Origin: Mageeibacillus sp. UBA5770
Lineage (GTDB): Bacteria; Bacillota_A; Clostridia; Saccharofermentanales; Saccharofermentanaceae
Assembly: GCA_002418705.1 (NCBI GenBank)
Contig: DIEQ01000045.1
Span: 1 to 14,381, forward strand
Reading direction: 5' to 3'
DNA: 14,381 bases
Within the stretch, counting starts at the first letter, position 1; every line of letters starts with the position of its first letter. A program made the translations under genes and the position numbers. The notes under the pieces are model-generated. The model saw only the letters and a program-made list of their open reading frames with translations. It was not told the DNA's origin and searched no databases. Positions 7,123 to 13,448 of the stretch are shown in pieces.

Positions 7123-7151
7123 ATTATAAACTATTTCTTGTTATTTTTCAA
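7123..7151 (-). promoter_or_regulatory. Sigma70-type promoter for the small RNA
   Basis: On the minus strand TTGAAA (7151-7146), a 17-nt spacer, then TATAAT (7128-7123). Five of six and six of six consensus bases with ideal spacing. It lies just after the stop of the small membrane protein, inside a late operon, and no protein start with a good ribosome-binding site follows before the terminator. Confidence 0.75.
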
Positions 7152-7156
7152 GTTTT

Positions 7157-7351
7157 TTACAAACCCAACCCGCCTTCTACAATCATAGTTCTGAGAAATT
7201 CAAAAAATGAATAGTTATAAAATTCCCATTCAACAAACTGGACTGATATTTTATCTATGACATAAAGACACATCATAATGATCGCTGGCGCCGCAATCAC
7301 AACATAAGCACCAATCAAAATAAAAAGTATAATTTTTTCAAATGTTTTCAT
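7157..7351 (-). CDS. Small single-pass membrane protein, moron-like
   Basis: A 64-aa protein. One strongly hydrophobic segment runs from about residue 6 to 33 (IILFILIGAYVVIAAPAI and onward), after a short basic N-terminus, followed by a 30-residue aromatic and acidic tail. There is no cleavage motif, so it is likely an anchored inner-membrane protein. The start is fixed by a textbook AAGGAGG (7364-7358) 6 nt upstream. It has its own extended -10 promoter and is AT-rich compared with the flanking structural genes. It interrupts the canonical order between MuF-like protein and scaffold. Those traits are of a moron: an acquired, independently expressed gene. Such proteins often act in superinfection exclusion or host alteration, but nothing in the sequence proves that. 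I do not recognise the family. Confidence 0.7.
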   Translation of the reverse strand: MKTFEKIILFILIGAYVVIAAPAIIMMCLYVIDKISVQFVEWEFYNYSFFEFLRTMIVEGGLGL

Positions 7352-7374
7352 TTCGTGCCTCCTTTTACTTCCCT

Positions 7375-7383
7375 ATCATACCA
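7375..7383 (-). promoter_or_regulatory. Extended -10 promoter for the small membrane protein
   Basis: The minus strand reads TGGTATGAT (7383-7375), an extended -10 element with five of six -10 bases. No good -35 is seen at 16-18 nt, as is allowed for extended -10 promoters. It would start transcription near 7368, leaving a leader of about 17 nt that contains the AAGGAGG site. Confidence 0.55.
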
Positions 7384-7442
7384 TGAACAAAATTGTTTAC
7401 ATAAAGAATACAGCAAATTCAAAAATGATCGGAATTCCTTGC

Positions 7443-8561
7443 TCATAGAATCTGTTCCCTTTCACACTGTCTGTATAATTCTGTTTGTTTGATAAAGTCC
7501 CTTAGTCTTGCCTGCCATACCCTTACCTTAGCCAATTCATCAGCATTGTCCAGTCCAGCCGCTTCTACCGCTGACGCTTCCCGCTTCGAATTCCTGATCT
7601 GGCGTTCAAAATACCGCTGCTTCTGTGTGGCCTCGTAGTAGCTCATTTCCTTGCCATTATAGGTAACAGTTTTGCTGGCATATTCGTTCAGCATCTCTTT
7701 ATCGTAAGCATTTTTTGAAATGCCCTCAAAAAAAACGTAGTGGCTGTGGCGGCAATTTATTCCGTATAGCCCTGTAACGGTTCCGTAGCCGGTAATTTCG
7801 TAGAAATTGGGATACCCCTGCCCAGCACGCGAGAACACGCGTCCCTGCCACATCTCGTGGTTCTCAGGAGTACCGCCTTTATTTCGCGCTCCCAGGTGAG
7901 CGGAAGTCTGTACTAGGTCTATACCCATGTCATCGCATCGTTTTTCGGTGAGCTGCCCGCACGTGGAATTTACGCCGGTCAACACCGTGCGCCTGACTGC
8001 CACATCCAACTTATCCTGCCTGCCGCTTGCGTAATTGATGACCGATAACCCTGTATTTGCCAGCTCCTTTACCGCCGCCCGGATTGCCTGATCATACGAA
8101 AACGCTCCACTTACTACCTGCATATAGGCCAGGTCAGACGCTTCTATAAACGCATTCTGACCGGTTATGGCGGTTGTCAGAGTTAGGTTTCTAAGAATAC
8201 CAGAGGTCTTTTGATAACCCGCTTTAAGTACATTGGTCATTGCGGGTGACAGGTTGAGTGGAACAGGTTCAAAGCCGGCTGCCTTGTAAATTGCGTCATC
8301 AAAAGCCATGGCCTTAACACCGGCCTTTTCAAATATTTTTTTTAGTTCCCGTTCAGACTTTCCAGTTAGGTCAGATAGTTTTTTTAGAATTTCATCATAC
8401 AATGCGCCGGATTCTGACAGACGTTGTACCTGCCACGCAGCAGACGCGTAGGATATACCAGCCAACCGCTTAGCAATGTCATTGATCACAGACTGCTGGT
8501 AGCGTTCGTAGAGTTCCAAAACAGTCGATGGCAGAACATCAAGATAATCAGATGTCAGCAT
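7443..8561 (-). CDS. MuF-like minor capsid protein (Phage_min_cap2 family)
   Basis: A 372-aa protein. The N-terminal ~190 residues are helical and include MAFDDAIYKAAGF (~85-97), typical of the family. The C-terminal half has the signature TGVNSTCGQLTEKRCDDMGID (195-215), then AHLGARNKGGTPENHEMWQGRVF (221-243) and GYPNFYEITGYGTVTGLYGINCRHSHYVF (249-277). This is the phage minor capsid protein 2 / MuF group, present in a few copies inside the head near the portal and possibly ejected with DNA. The start is 3 nt after the stop of the 58-aa gene; the ribosome-binding site is weak, so coupling is likely. Order portal, small protein, MuF is canonical. Confidence 0.9.
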   Translation of the reverse strand: MLTSDYLDVLPSTVLELYERYQQSVINDIAKRLAGISYASAAWQVQRLSESGALYDEILKKLSDLTGKSERELKKIFEKAGVKAMAFDDAIYKAAGFEPVPLNLSPAMTNVLKAGYQKTSGILRNLTLTTAITGQNAFIEASDLAYMQVVSGAFSYDQAIRAAVKELANTGLSVINYASGRQDKLDVAVRRTVLTGVNSTCGQLTEKRCDDMGIDLVQTSAHLGARNKGGTPENHEMWQGRVFSRAGQGYPNFYEITGYGTVTGLYGINCRHSHYVFFEGISKNAYDKEMLNEYASKTVTYNGKEMSYYEATQKQRYFERQIRNSKREASAVEAAGLDNADELAKVRVWQARLRDFIKQTELYRQCEREQIL

Positions 8562-8564
8562 AAG

Positions 8565-8741
8565 TTATTTTTTCTTGCGTTTCAATCCCGCCGCTTCCCG
8601 CATGCTATCCTCAACATTGGCATAAAGTGCAGATAAGTATTTCTTTGCATCGCTTTCACTGGAATAGCATTTTAAAACTTTATTATCTGTTTTCTTTACC
8701 ACACAAAATTTATTATTTTGTTTTATGATTTTCCACGGCAT
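8565..8741 (-). CDS. Small conserved-type phage protein between portal and MuF
   Basis: A 58-aa basic protein starting MPWKIIKQNNKFCVVKKTDNKV. A longer reading from 8759 exists, but the ATG at 8739-8741 follows the portal stop by 1 nt and has GAGGA about 5 nt upstream, so it is preferred. Proteins of this style (MPWxIvK..gkycV.k.dg.v..C....A....alya) are often found beside portal or MuF genes in phages. The function is unknown; it looks like a small beta-hairpin plus helix fold. The C-terminal KRKKK run is very basic. Confidence 0.75.
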   Translation of the reverse strand: MPWKIIKQNNKFCVVKKTDNKVLKCYSSESDAKKYLSALYANVEDSMREAAGLKRKKK

Positions 8742-8742
8742 A

Positions 8743-10137
8743 TCATTCCTCATTCTCAAAGAAAGCTTCTTGCCCAGCTTTTACTTCGGCAATTTTCGCC
8801 TTGGCCGTCTCCTCATCCTCGCCCATGTTGCGCATGCGGAACTCTACCGGCGACATGATACCCTGCTGAACCAGTCTCAAATCCTGCTGGAACGCGGCAT
8901 CCTTGTCCACGATGACGGAATCGTCAAAGTCATAGGTAACTGTGTACACGCCCTTAGGGGCAAGCTTAGACAGCGTAGCCCAGGTGTCCATTGCATACAG
9001 CAGATCGTCTAGTGCCTTTTGTACGGACTTCTGGACATCTACCACGGTCGCATAAGACCGTTGTTTGCTGGTCTTTATCTCTGTGGCTGTTTTTGCTTCC
9101 ATTTGTGGATCAGATAGCGTTCCATAGGCAAGCCCACAGTTATACTCAATTTTTTTAAGGATGGCGTCAAGACCATTTAGAATATTCTGCTCACGCATAG
9201 TCGGCGCCCACTCCTTAAACAAATCCCCTTCCGCACTACCTGTCTCTAATGTGCGATAAAGTCGTTTATTCGGCAAGATAGGCTTACCATCTGTGTCTTT
9301 GCCAAACGCCAACACATCAACAAAAATAGCGGCCTTGGTGGCCTCAAATTCCCAGAGCAAATCCGACCATTGTTGATCCGCCTGTTTTATCAGGTCAATG
9401 GCACGCGAGTAGCAGGATACGCCCAAGGGGGAGGCCGGATCGATGTTATTAGCCAGAGGATAGCGGAAGTAGGCATACAGGGGTTTATCTATGCCGGTTA
9501 TGGTGGCCTCCGGCTCCAACCCGTTCCAATCCTCAACCATTGTCAACGGAACCTGGTTGCCCAAAATATCCTTAGTGCTGGAACGATAAGCCATGTTTTT
9601 TACAATAACGCCAGCGTCTGTCATTTCATGGGATTCCAGGCGTGTATAGTAATGATCGCCCTGTTTGCGCTGGTCAACGAATACACATGATGTAATGTTG
9701 CCGTTTGCGTCAAAATTAATTGGGAAAAACTGATCGGCTTGAACGAAATCAACGTTAATATCCTTGCCGTCCACATAAGGTTTAAATACCAAACCACCTT
9801 TAGCCGCTCCATACTCAATCACATCTCTAAGTTTATCGCTAACCTTCTTAAACTGCGCCGCCAGATAGTCGGCGCGTTGCGACCCCTCGATGGTGATGTC
9901 AAGCTCCAACGTTACCAGGCGAGATATTTCCCCCGCTACTGCCGCCGGAAGGTTGAGTGACTTTACATACTCGGTAAGCCATGGCGCGTCATTGACGTAC
10001 ATCCTTGACCACAGCTCTAATGCCGTTACCATCGGGTCGCTAATGGCAATATCCGAACCAATGGCCTGTTTTATCGACTGTTTATTTAACATTTTTCTCA
10101 CCCATTCCCGAATCCAGTTAATCATTTTCGCAAACAT
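8743..10137 (-). CDS. Portal protein (A118-like)
   Basis: A 464-aa protein forming the dodecameric portal ring through which DNA is packaged and ejected. It starts in an amphipathic helix (MINWIREWVRKML), followed by a wing region with AGEISRLVTLELDITIEGSQRADYL and VIEYGAAKGGLVFKPYV, then VDFVQADQFFPINFD. The stem and crown part contains EYNCGLAYGTLSD, an ATEIKTSKQRSYATV helix, and a long C-terminal helical tail (MSPVEFRMRNMGEDEETAKAKIAEVKAG). These are hallmarks of A118 gp3-type portals. Length is normal. The start overlaps the terminase stop by one base (TAATG), so it is coupled. Confidence 0.92.
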   Translation of the reverse strand: MFAKMINWIREWVRKMLNKQSIKQAIGSDIAISDPMVTALELWSRMYVNDAPWLTEYVKSLNLPAAVAGEISRLVTLELDITIEGSQRADYLAAQFKKVSDKLRDVIEYGAAKGGLVFKPYVDGKDINVDFVQADQFFPINFDANGNITSCVFVDQRKQGDHYYTRLESHEMTDAGVIVKNMAYRSSTKDILGNQVPLTMVEDWNGLEPEATITGIDKPLYAYFRYPLANNIDPASPLGVSCYSRAIDLIKQADQQWSDLLWEFEATKAAIFVDVLAFGKDTDGKPILPNKRLYRTLETGSAEGDLFKEWAPTMREQNILNGLDAILKKIEYNCGLAYGTLSDPQMEAKTATEIKTSKQRSYATVVDVQKSVQKALDDLLYAMDTWATLSKLAPKGVYTVTYDFDDSVIVDKDAAFQQDLRLVQQGIMSPVEFRMRNMGEDEETAKAKIAEVKAGQEAFFENEE

Positions 10138-11789
10138 TACTGTCCCCTCCGCCGCCAGATCATGTTAGTGGCATATCTCGTTGCATCGATGGCGTGGTTG
10201 TCTTTGTCAGGATACTCAGAGATATACTCACCATCCTTAGTTTGCTCGTACTCGTAATTTAAAAACTCCTCAGCGGTGTGCTGGCAGCGTTGGTTATCGA
10301 TAATGATTGCCTTGAGAGATTGCAACCACTTGATCGAGTAACGCACACTATCCGGTCCCTTCTCTGCACCCCTGGCAGCCGCGCCGTACTCGCGCAAATC
10401 GGCAATCGATTTTGGCTCGGCGCTATCACATATCAGCGTATCACTTGACCTTAGTCCGGCGGAAGTCATTAGATCGTATATCCTCCGGTTAGAGGCTTTC
10501 CACGCCCGCACCTCGCCATAAATATACAGCGTCAATCGTGCCGCATCATAATGGCAACGGACATAGTGTGCCGGATCAGGATAATATCCAAAATCGAGAC
10601 CGTGCAGGACATGATCGAAGCCACCAATTTTATTTCCGCGACCGTCATCCTTGCCGTAAATTTCCTCGTCCATGATTCTGCGCAGCTGCACATTTTCGAA
10701 CACCAACCCACCAATGCCAATAGACTCTCCCAGATACTCATGTCTATAAGCGTCTGGATTAATTTCCTTAAGAAACTCCGCCTCGTCTAAAAACGCCTTG
10801 CCCAACCACTCAGGCGGCACCTGTAGATAGGTGGAGCGGTGGATTAGCCGGTGATCATTCGGTATCTGCATGTCTTTGACCGCCCAGTTATTACGAGAGC
10901 GCGGGGGGTTGAGCACTTTGATTTGGATGGCATGATCACCGCCGCGAATGGCAGACTGCACAATGGAGCGCACGGCGGCGGTGCCTCTAAACTGGTCGAG
11001 CTCCTCAAACAACAAAATACCTATATATCCAAACGGTGGCTTAATAGATTTTATTTTTAGCGGATCATCTCCACCGCGAAAGTAGATTTTTTGACCGGTT
11101 GGTTTGTAAGTGATCTCCAATGGATTTGTCGTGCATTTAAATTTACCTTCCAGCTCCGGATAGAAGCCCGTGATGTAATCGACCGCCCAAACCAGCTGAT
11201 TGTATACGCTATCACGCAATGTGTCCTTGACCTGGCGCAGTGCCAACGCATGTACCTGTGGATTATTGAGTAGCTGCTCAATGGTCACGAGAGACGCAAA
11301 CGAGGATTTAGTCGATCCGCGCCCGCCGGAGAGGATATACTCGTTATGACCGCCAGCCCAGATATCACGATAAATAGGATAAAAATTATCTGATATAGAA
11401 TCGGCTGGGAGTTTGTATATCGTCCTGGTTGAATCGTCGCCCTCATCTGCCAGAGGCAAATCCAGCCCGAGCAATTTCGCCCTCCGCTCCATTATTTTAA
11501 TGCATCTGTCTATCGCGCCCTGGTTGCCGCGCTCTGCCTGACTATACATCTGCTCAAACAAAGCGTCCAACCGCTGCAGCTCCAGCGTGCGCAGTTGACC
11601 GGCATCCTCCATAACCTGAGTTCTCAGTCTGCCAAGCGCGCGCATGACCGCCTTATACGCTCCTGGCTTGGTTATCCCCAATCTCTCCGCGATAGCATCA
11701 TAGGTATAGCCGGCCATGCGCAACGCCATACCCTGTCGTTCGCGTTCCAAGGCGGTTAGTTTTTTTACGCTCGCTTTGCTGTCACCCAT
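10137..11789 (-). CDS. terL: Terminase large subunit with fused small-subunit-like HTH N-terminus
   Basis: A 550-aa DNA-packaging motor. Residues 1-115 carry a helix-turn-helix (YTYDAIAERLGITKPGAYKAVMRAL, ~28-52) and a helical region, as in small terminase subunits that recognise packaging sites. The ATPase follows: Walker A GGRGSTKSS (155-163), Walker B-like IGILLFEELDQ (256-266) with catalytic glutamates, and motif III-like VLNPP (292-296). The nuclease domain has acidic residues D399 (GLDFGYYPDP), D455 (LICDSAEPKS) and D535 (DKDNHAIDATRYA). No separate terS gene is seen in the window. The ribosome-binding site is weak (GGT about 5 nt before the ATG), and the stop of the previous gene is 9 nt upstream. 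The nuclease and ATPase call is firm; the small-subunit role of the N-terminus is inference. Confidence 0.93.
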   Translation of the reverse strand: MGDSKASVKKLTALERERQGMALRMAGYTYDAIAERLGITKPGAYKAVMRALGRLRTQVMEDAGQLRTLELQRLDALFEQMYSQAERGNQGAIDRCIKIMERRAKLLGLDLPLADEGDDSTRTIYKLPADSISDNFYPIYRDIWAGGHNEYILSGGRGSTKSSFASLVTIEQLLNNPQVHALALRQVKDTLRDSVYNQLVWAVDYITGFYPELEGKFKCTTNPLEITYKPTGQKIYFRGGDDPLKIKSIKPPFGYIGILLFEELDQFRGTAAVRSIVQSAIRGGDHAIQIKVLNPPRSRNNWAVKDMQIPNDHRLIHRSTYLQVPPEWLGKAFLDEAEFLKEINPDAYRHEYLGESIGIGGLVFENVQLRRIMDEEIYGKDDGRGNKIGGFDHVLHGLDFGYYPDPAHYVRCHYDAARLTLYIYGEVRAWKASNRRIYDLMTSAGLRSSDTLICDSAEPKSIADLREYGAAARGAEKGPDSVRYSIKWLQSLKAIIIDNQRCQHTAEEFLNYEYEQTKDGEYISEYPDKDNHAIDATRYATNMIWRRRGQ

Positions 11790-11798
11790 GTATACCGT

Positions 11799-11990
11799 CT
11801 ATGTGTTTACCGCTGTTTTAAACTCGTCATCATCATATATCACGACTCGCAGGTATCTACCGCGCAGGTCGTGCATGGTAGATAGTATCTGTCCCTCGGT
11901 CTCCGGCAAATCCAGCTCGACGCGGATACCACCATCGACCATGGTTTTAACTCGGCACACAGTCGCCGGAAAATCGACTAGACTATCCAT
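11799..11990 (-). CDS. Small phage protein of unknown function
   Basis: A 63-aa protein with a clear beta-rich pattern: CRVKTMVDGGIRVELDLPETEGQ, then a helix LSTMHDLRGRYLRVVIYDDDEF. The VK.mvDGGiRv.lDlPE style recurs in small phage proteins that lie near replication or packaging genes; the function is not known to me. The ATG overlaps the end of the cysteine-rich gene by 8 nt, with no strong ribosome-binding site of its own, so it is probably translated by coupling. It precedes the terminase by 9 nt. Confidence 0.65.
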   Translation of the reverse strand: MDSLVDFPATVCRVKTMVDGGIRVELDLPETEGQILSTMHDLRGRYLRVVIYDDDEFKTAVNT

Positions 11991-12150
11991 GCTCTACACG
12001 TATCTCCACATCATCCCCATCCTGATCCTGGACTGTACAACGCACGCTATCAACCGGCGGTACGTATGTACCGTACTCACAGTTATGTCCCTCACACATG
12101 TGATATGTTTTGCCACACTCTGGACATACGACATAGGGATCGTTAGTCAT
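11983..12150 (-). CDS. Small cysteine-rich (zinc-ribbon-like) protein
   Basis: A 55-aa protein beginning MTNDPYVVCPECGKTYHMCEGHNC. CPEC (C9, C12) followed by H17, C19, H22 and C24 within 24 residues suggests one zinc-binding knuckle or ribbon. The C-terminal part is acidic (VQDQDGDDVEIRVEHG). The ATG at 12148-12150 has AAAGG about 4 nt upstream. It overlaps the 63-aa gene by 8 nt, which supports real coding. It could bind nucleic acid or be a small regulator; no function can be assigned. Confidence 0.65.
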   Translation of the reverse strand: MTNDPYVVCPECGKTYHMCEGHNCEYGTYVPPVDSVRCTVQDQDGDDVEIRVEHG

Positions 12151-12160
12151 GATACCTTTG

Positions 12161-12191
12161 CCCCGCCCGACGAGGAGAACGACGGGCGGGG
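12161..12191. repeat. GC-rich inverted repeat between holin-like and zinc-ribbon genes
   Basis: Perfect 9-bp arms CCCCGCCCG (12161-12169) and CGGGCGGGG (12183-12191) around a 13-nt loop. On the minus strand it lies 18 nt after the membrane-protein stop and ends just before the ribosome-binding site of the cysteine-rich gene. No T-run follows on either strand, so it is not a standard intrinsic terminator. It may stabilise mRNA ends or tune translation. Confidence 0.6.
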
Positions 12192-12209
12192 ACTTGAGAG
12201 GAGAAATGA

Positions 12210-12515
12210 TTATTTTTGTGGACTCAGGGCAAACGATGCCTGGTTAGCGATCATAGCTGCCACAAATGCGCGCACCACCTGCACCCAGCCATCAGTAGCG
12301 GAGCACATACCAGCCAGGTCAGGAGCAAATTTAATCAACACTCCGCCGCAATCCAGCGCGTACATGCCACCGGCAACCAGCGCCAGCATACCCAGCATAA
12401 TGAGTCTCTTTTTGTCGCCTACTAACCCTCCATACCAACTGGACAGTCCAGGCAGGTAGGAAAACAACAGCGACAGGATAACACCGGCAACACTCGATAT
12501 TAGATCAGCAGTCAT
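12210..12515 (-). CDS. Small three-helix membrane protein, holin candidate
   Basis: A 101-aa protein with three hydrophobic segments: about 7-25 (SSVAGVILSLLFSYLPGL), 37-55 (LIMLGMLALVAGGMYAL) and 80-96 (VVRAFVAAMIANQASFAL). A charged GDKKR loop lies between the first two. Size and topology fit a phage holin or other small inner-membrane protein. AAGGAG (12527-12522) lies 6 nt before the ATG, and an extended -10 promoter is just upstream, so this is the first gene of the leftward operon. Holins usually sit beside a lysin; no lysin is in this window, so the call is tentative. Four cysteines or so and a C-terminal SPQK tail are otherwise unremarkable. Confidence 0.55.
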   Translation of the reverse strand: MTADLISSVAGVILSLLFSYLPGLSSWYGGLVGDKKRLIMLGMLALVAGGMYALDCGGVLIKFAPDLAGMCSATDGWVQVVRAFVAAMIANQASFALSPQK

Positions 12516-12535
12516 ATATAGCTCCTTTTCTGTTT

Positions 12536-12544
12536 ATTATACCA
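12536..12544 (-). promoter_or_regulatory. Extended -10 promoter of the leftward operon
   Basis: The minus strand reads TGGTATAAT (12544-12536), a perfect -10 with TG extension. The -35 region is poor (TTGCAG at 16 nt). Predicted start near 12529, only about 14 nt before the ATG of the membrane protein and just ahead of its AAGGAG site. It faces away from the rightward promoter. Confidence 0.65.
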
Positions 12545-12600
12545 CGTGTATACAAATCTGCAAGCAATCATCTGATTAATGGCTACTATCAGTTAAGAAG

Positions 12601-12625
12601 AATGTCATATAAAAAACATGACATT
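12601..12625. promoter_or_regulatory. Inverted repeat, candidate operator
   Basis: Perfect 8-bp arms AATGTCAT (12601-12608) and ATGACATT (12618-12625) separated by 9 nt, so arm centres are about 17 nt apart. It lies between the divergent promoters, 16 nt upstream of the rightward -35 box. This placement fits a dimeric regulator binding site (activator or repressor). No regulator gene is in the window to match it. Confidence 0.5.
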
Positions 12626-12641
12626 TTACTTATATTGCCCC

Positions 12642-12670
12642 TTGACAAACCCAGCGGTAGGTACTATACT
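12642..12670 (+). promoter_or_regulatory. Sigma70 promoter of the rightward operon
   Basis: TTGACA (12642-12647), 17-nt spacer, TATACT (12665-12670): perfect -35, five of six at -10. Predicted start near 12677, about 29 nt before the ATG at 12706, with AGGAG between. Confidence 0.85.
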
Positions 12671-12705
12671 ATAGACATCAAATACAAAAAAACAGGAGAA
12701 ATGAG

Positions 12706-13023
12706 ATGGAGATAGCACTTTTTCACAAGCATTTTGACGAAGAGTGGCTCACACATGTAAAAACCCAAATGTTAGAATTAGGGGCGCCTGAAATAAAGTG
12801 CATATGGAGCGAGATATATGGTATGTGGCTAGCAATTGAGGGATGCCATAGGCTACGGGCAGCAAAAGAGTTGGGAATCACACCCATTATTATTGACATC
12901 ACTAATGACGAGACAACCATCCAACAAATCGATGGAATCGATACAGTCGTAAATGTCGCGGAACTTGCGCAAGAGCTTAACGATGATGCGTGGAAATCGG
13001 AAATATTATCCTTTGATGATTAA
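12706..13023 (+). CDS. Small ParB/Srx-fold protein
   Basis: A 105-aa protein. Residues ~45-57 read EGCHRLRAAKELG, the ParB box 2-like motif (GxHRxxAAxxLG) of the ParB N-terminal / sulfiredoxin fold, followed by strand ITPIIIDIT. In ParB this region binds CTP. The HTH DNA-binding domain and dimer domain of true ParB are absent, so this is a stand-alone fold as found in many phages, with unknown job (regulatory, nuclease-like or modifying). AGGAG lies 7 nt upstream. It is the first gene of the rightward operon. Its last codons form the 5' strand of the outer stem of the hammerhead ribozyme. Confidence 0.75.
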   Translation: MEIALFHKHFDEEWLTHVKTQMLELGAPEIKCIWSEIYGMWLAIEGCHRLRAAKELGITPIIIDITNDETTIQQIDGIDTVVNVAELAQELNDDAWKSEILSFDD

Positions 13024-13099
13024 CGTCGAAACGCTCCACTCGGAGCGTCCTGGCGAGGTTGACCACTTGCCGGCTGATGAGACAAGGTCAAATAAAAGG
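13010..13099 (+). ncRNA. Type II hammerhead self-cleaving ribozyme
   Basis: All core parts of a hammerhead are present in the circularly permuted type II order. GTC (13025-13027, stem II 3' strand) is followed by GAAA (13028-13031). Stem III is CGCTCC/GGAGCG (13032-13037 with 13042-13047) with loop ACTC. The cleavage triplet GTC is 13047-13049, with cutting expected between 13049 and 13050. Stem I is CTGGC/GCCGG (13050-13054 with 13069-13073) plus an inner GG/CC hairpin. CTGATGA is at 13074-13080 and GAC at 13081-13083 closes stem II. The A13031-T13048 pair (15.1-16.1), C13032-G13047 and G13081-C13027 (10.1-11.1) all fit. Stem II extends across internal loops through TGATT/GGTCA (13017-13021 with 13086-13090) and CCTTT/AAAGG (13010-13014 with 13095-13099). 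GTT in loop I (13058-13060) could pair with AAC (13022-13024) as the tertiary contact. Cleavage itself is inferred. Confidence 0.92.
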
Positions 13100-13107
13100 A
13101 GATAAAA

Positions 13108-13437
13108 ATGAAAACAAAATTAACTCCAGAGCAAGCGGCAGCGATCGAAAAATCAAAAAATGAACTCATTGATAAAATTATCGCAACCCAGGATGTTATG
13201 CGTGAGTATCCTCTCCGCGAGGATGGTACCAGAGATTTTGGCGCACAGTTAATAGAGCGCCCAGTCAGTCGCGATGACATTACCTACCTAGTTAACAAAT
13301 ACTACGAGTATCGCATTGACGATCACATGTCTCATGACGATGCAGCCAGACAGACATATGCTTGCTGCTACAAAAAAAGCGACATAGGTTACAACCCGCA
13401 CGCACGGATCGCGGAATTAAAAAATCAAAATAAATAA
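13108..13437 (+). CDS. Hypothetical phage protein, first gene after the ribozyme
   Basis: A 109-aa protein of no family I recognise. It is charged and mainly helical: KLTPEQAAAIEKSKNELIDKII at the start, a middle VSRDDITYLVNKYYEYRIDD, and a C-terminal AARQTYACCYKKSDIGY. No membrane segment or signal peptide. The ribosome-binding site AGGAG (13097-13101) is 6 nt before the ATG, and its AGG overlaps the outermost helix of the ribozyme stem II, so folding could limit its translation. After ribozyme cleavage this gene would be first on an mRNA with a 5'-hydroxyl end. Confidence 0.7.
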   Translation: MKTKLTPEQAAAIEKSKNELIDKIIATQDVMREYPLREDGTRDFGAQLIERPVSRDDITYLVNKYYEYRIDDHMSHDDAARQTYACCYKKSDIGYNPHARIAELKNQNK

Positions 13438-13448
13438 AGGAGACTGAA

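Noticed and set aside
7157..7351. Type I toxin-antitoxin pair made of the small membrane protein and the adjacent small RNA
   Set aside because: The small RNA is on the same strand and downstream, not antisense to the protein mRNA, so the usual type I arrangement is absent.
12058..12073. Palindrome CGGTAC-GTAT-GTACCG
   Set aside because: Lies inside the coding sequence of the cysteine-rich protein with no promoter nearby; most likely chance.
11716..12459. Long open frame on the plus strand (247 codons)
   Set aside because: It lies antisense to four well-supported leftward genes (terminase start, 63-aa, 55-aa and membrane protein), has no ribosome-binding site and an unlikely composition.
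13020..13280. Minus-strand frame of 86 codons over the ribozyme and the following gene
   Set aside because: Serine- and phenylalanine-rich shadow frame with no ribosome-binding site; the plus-strand gene and ribozyme explain the sequence.
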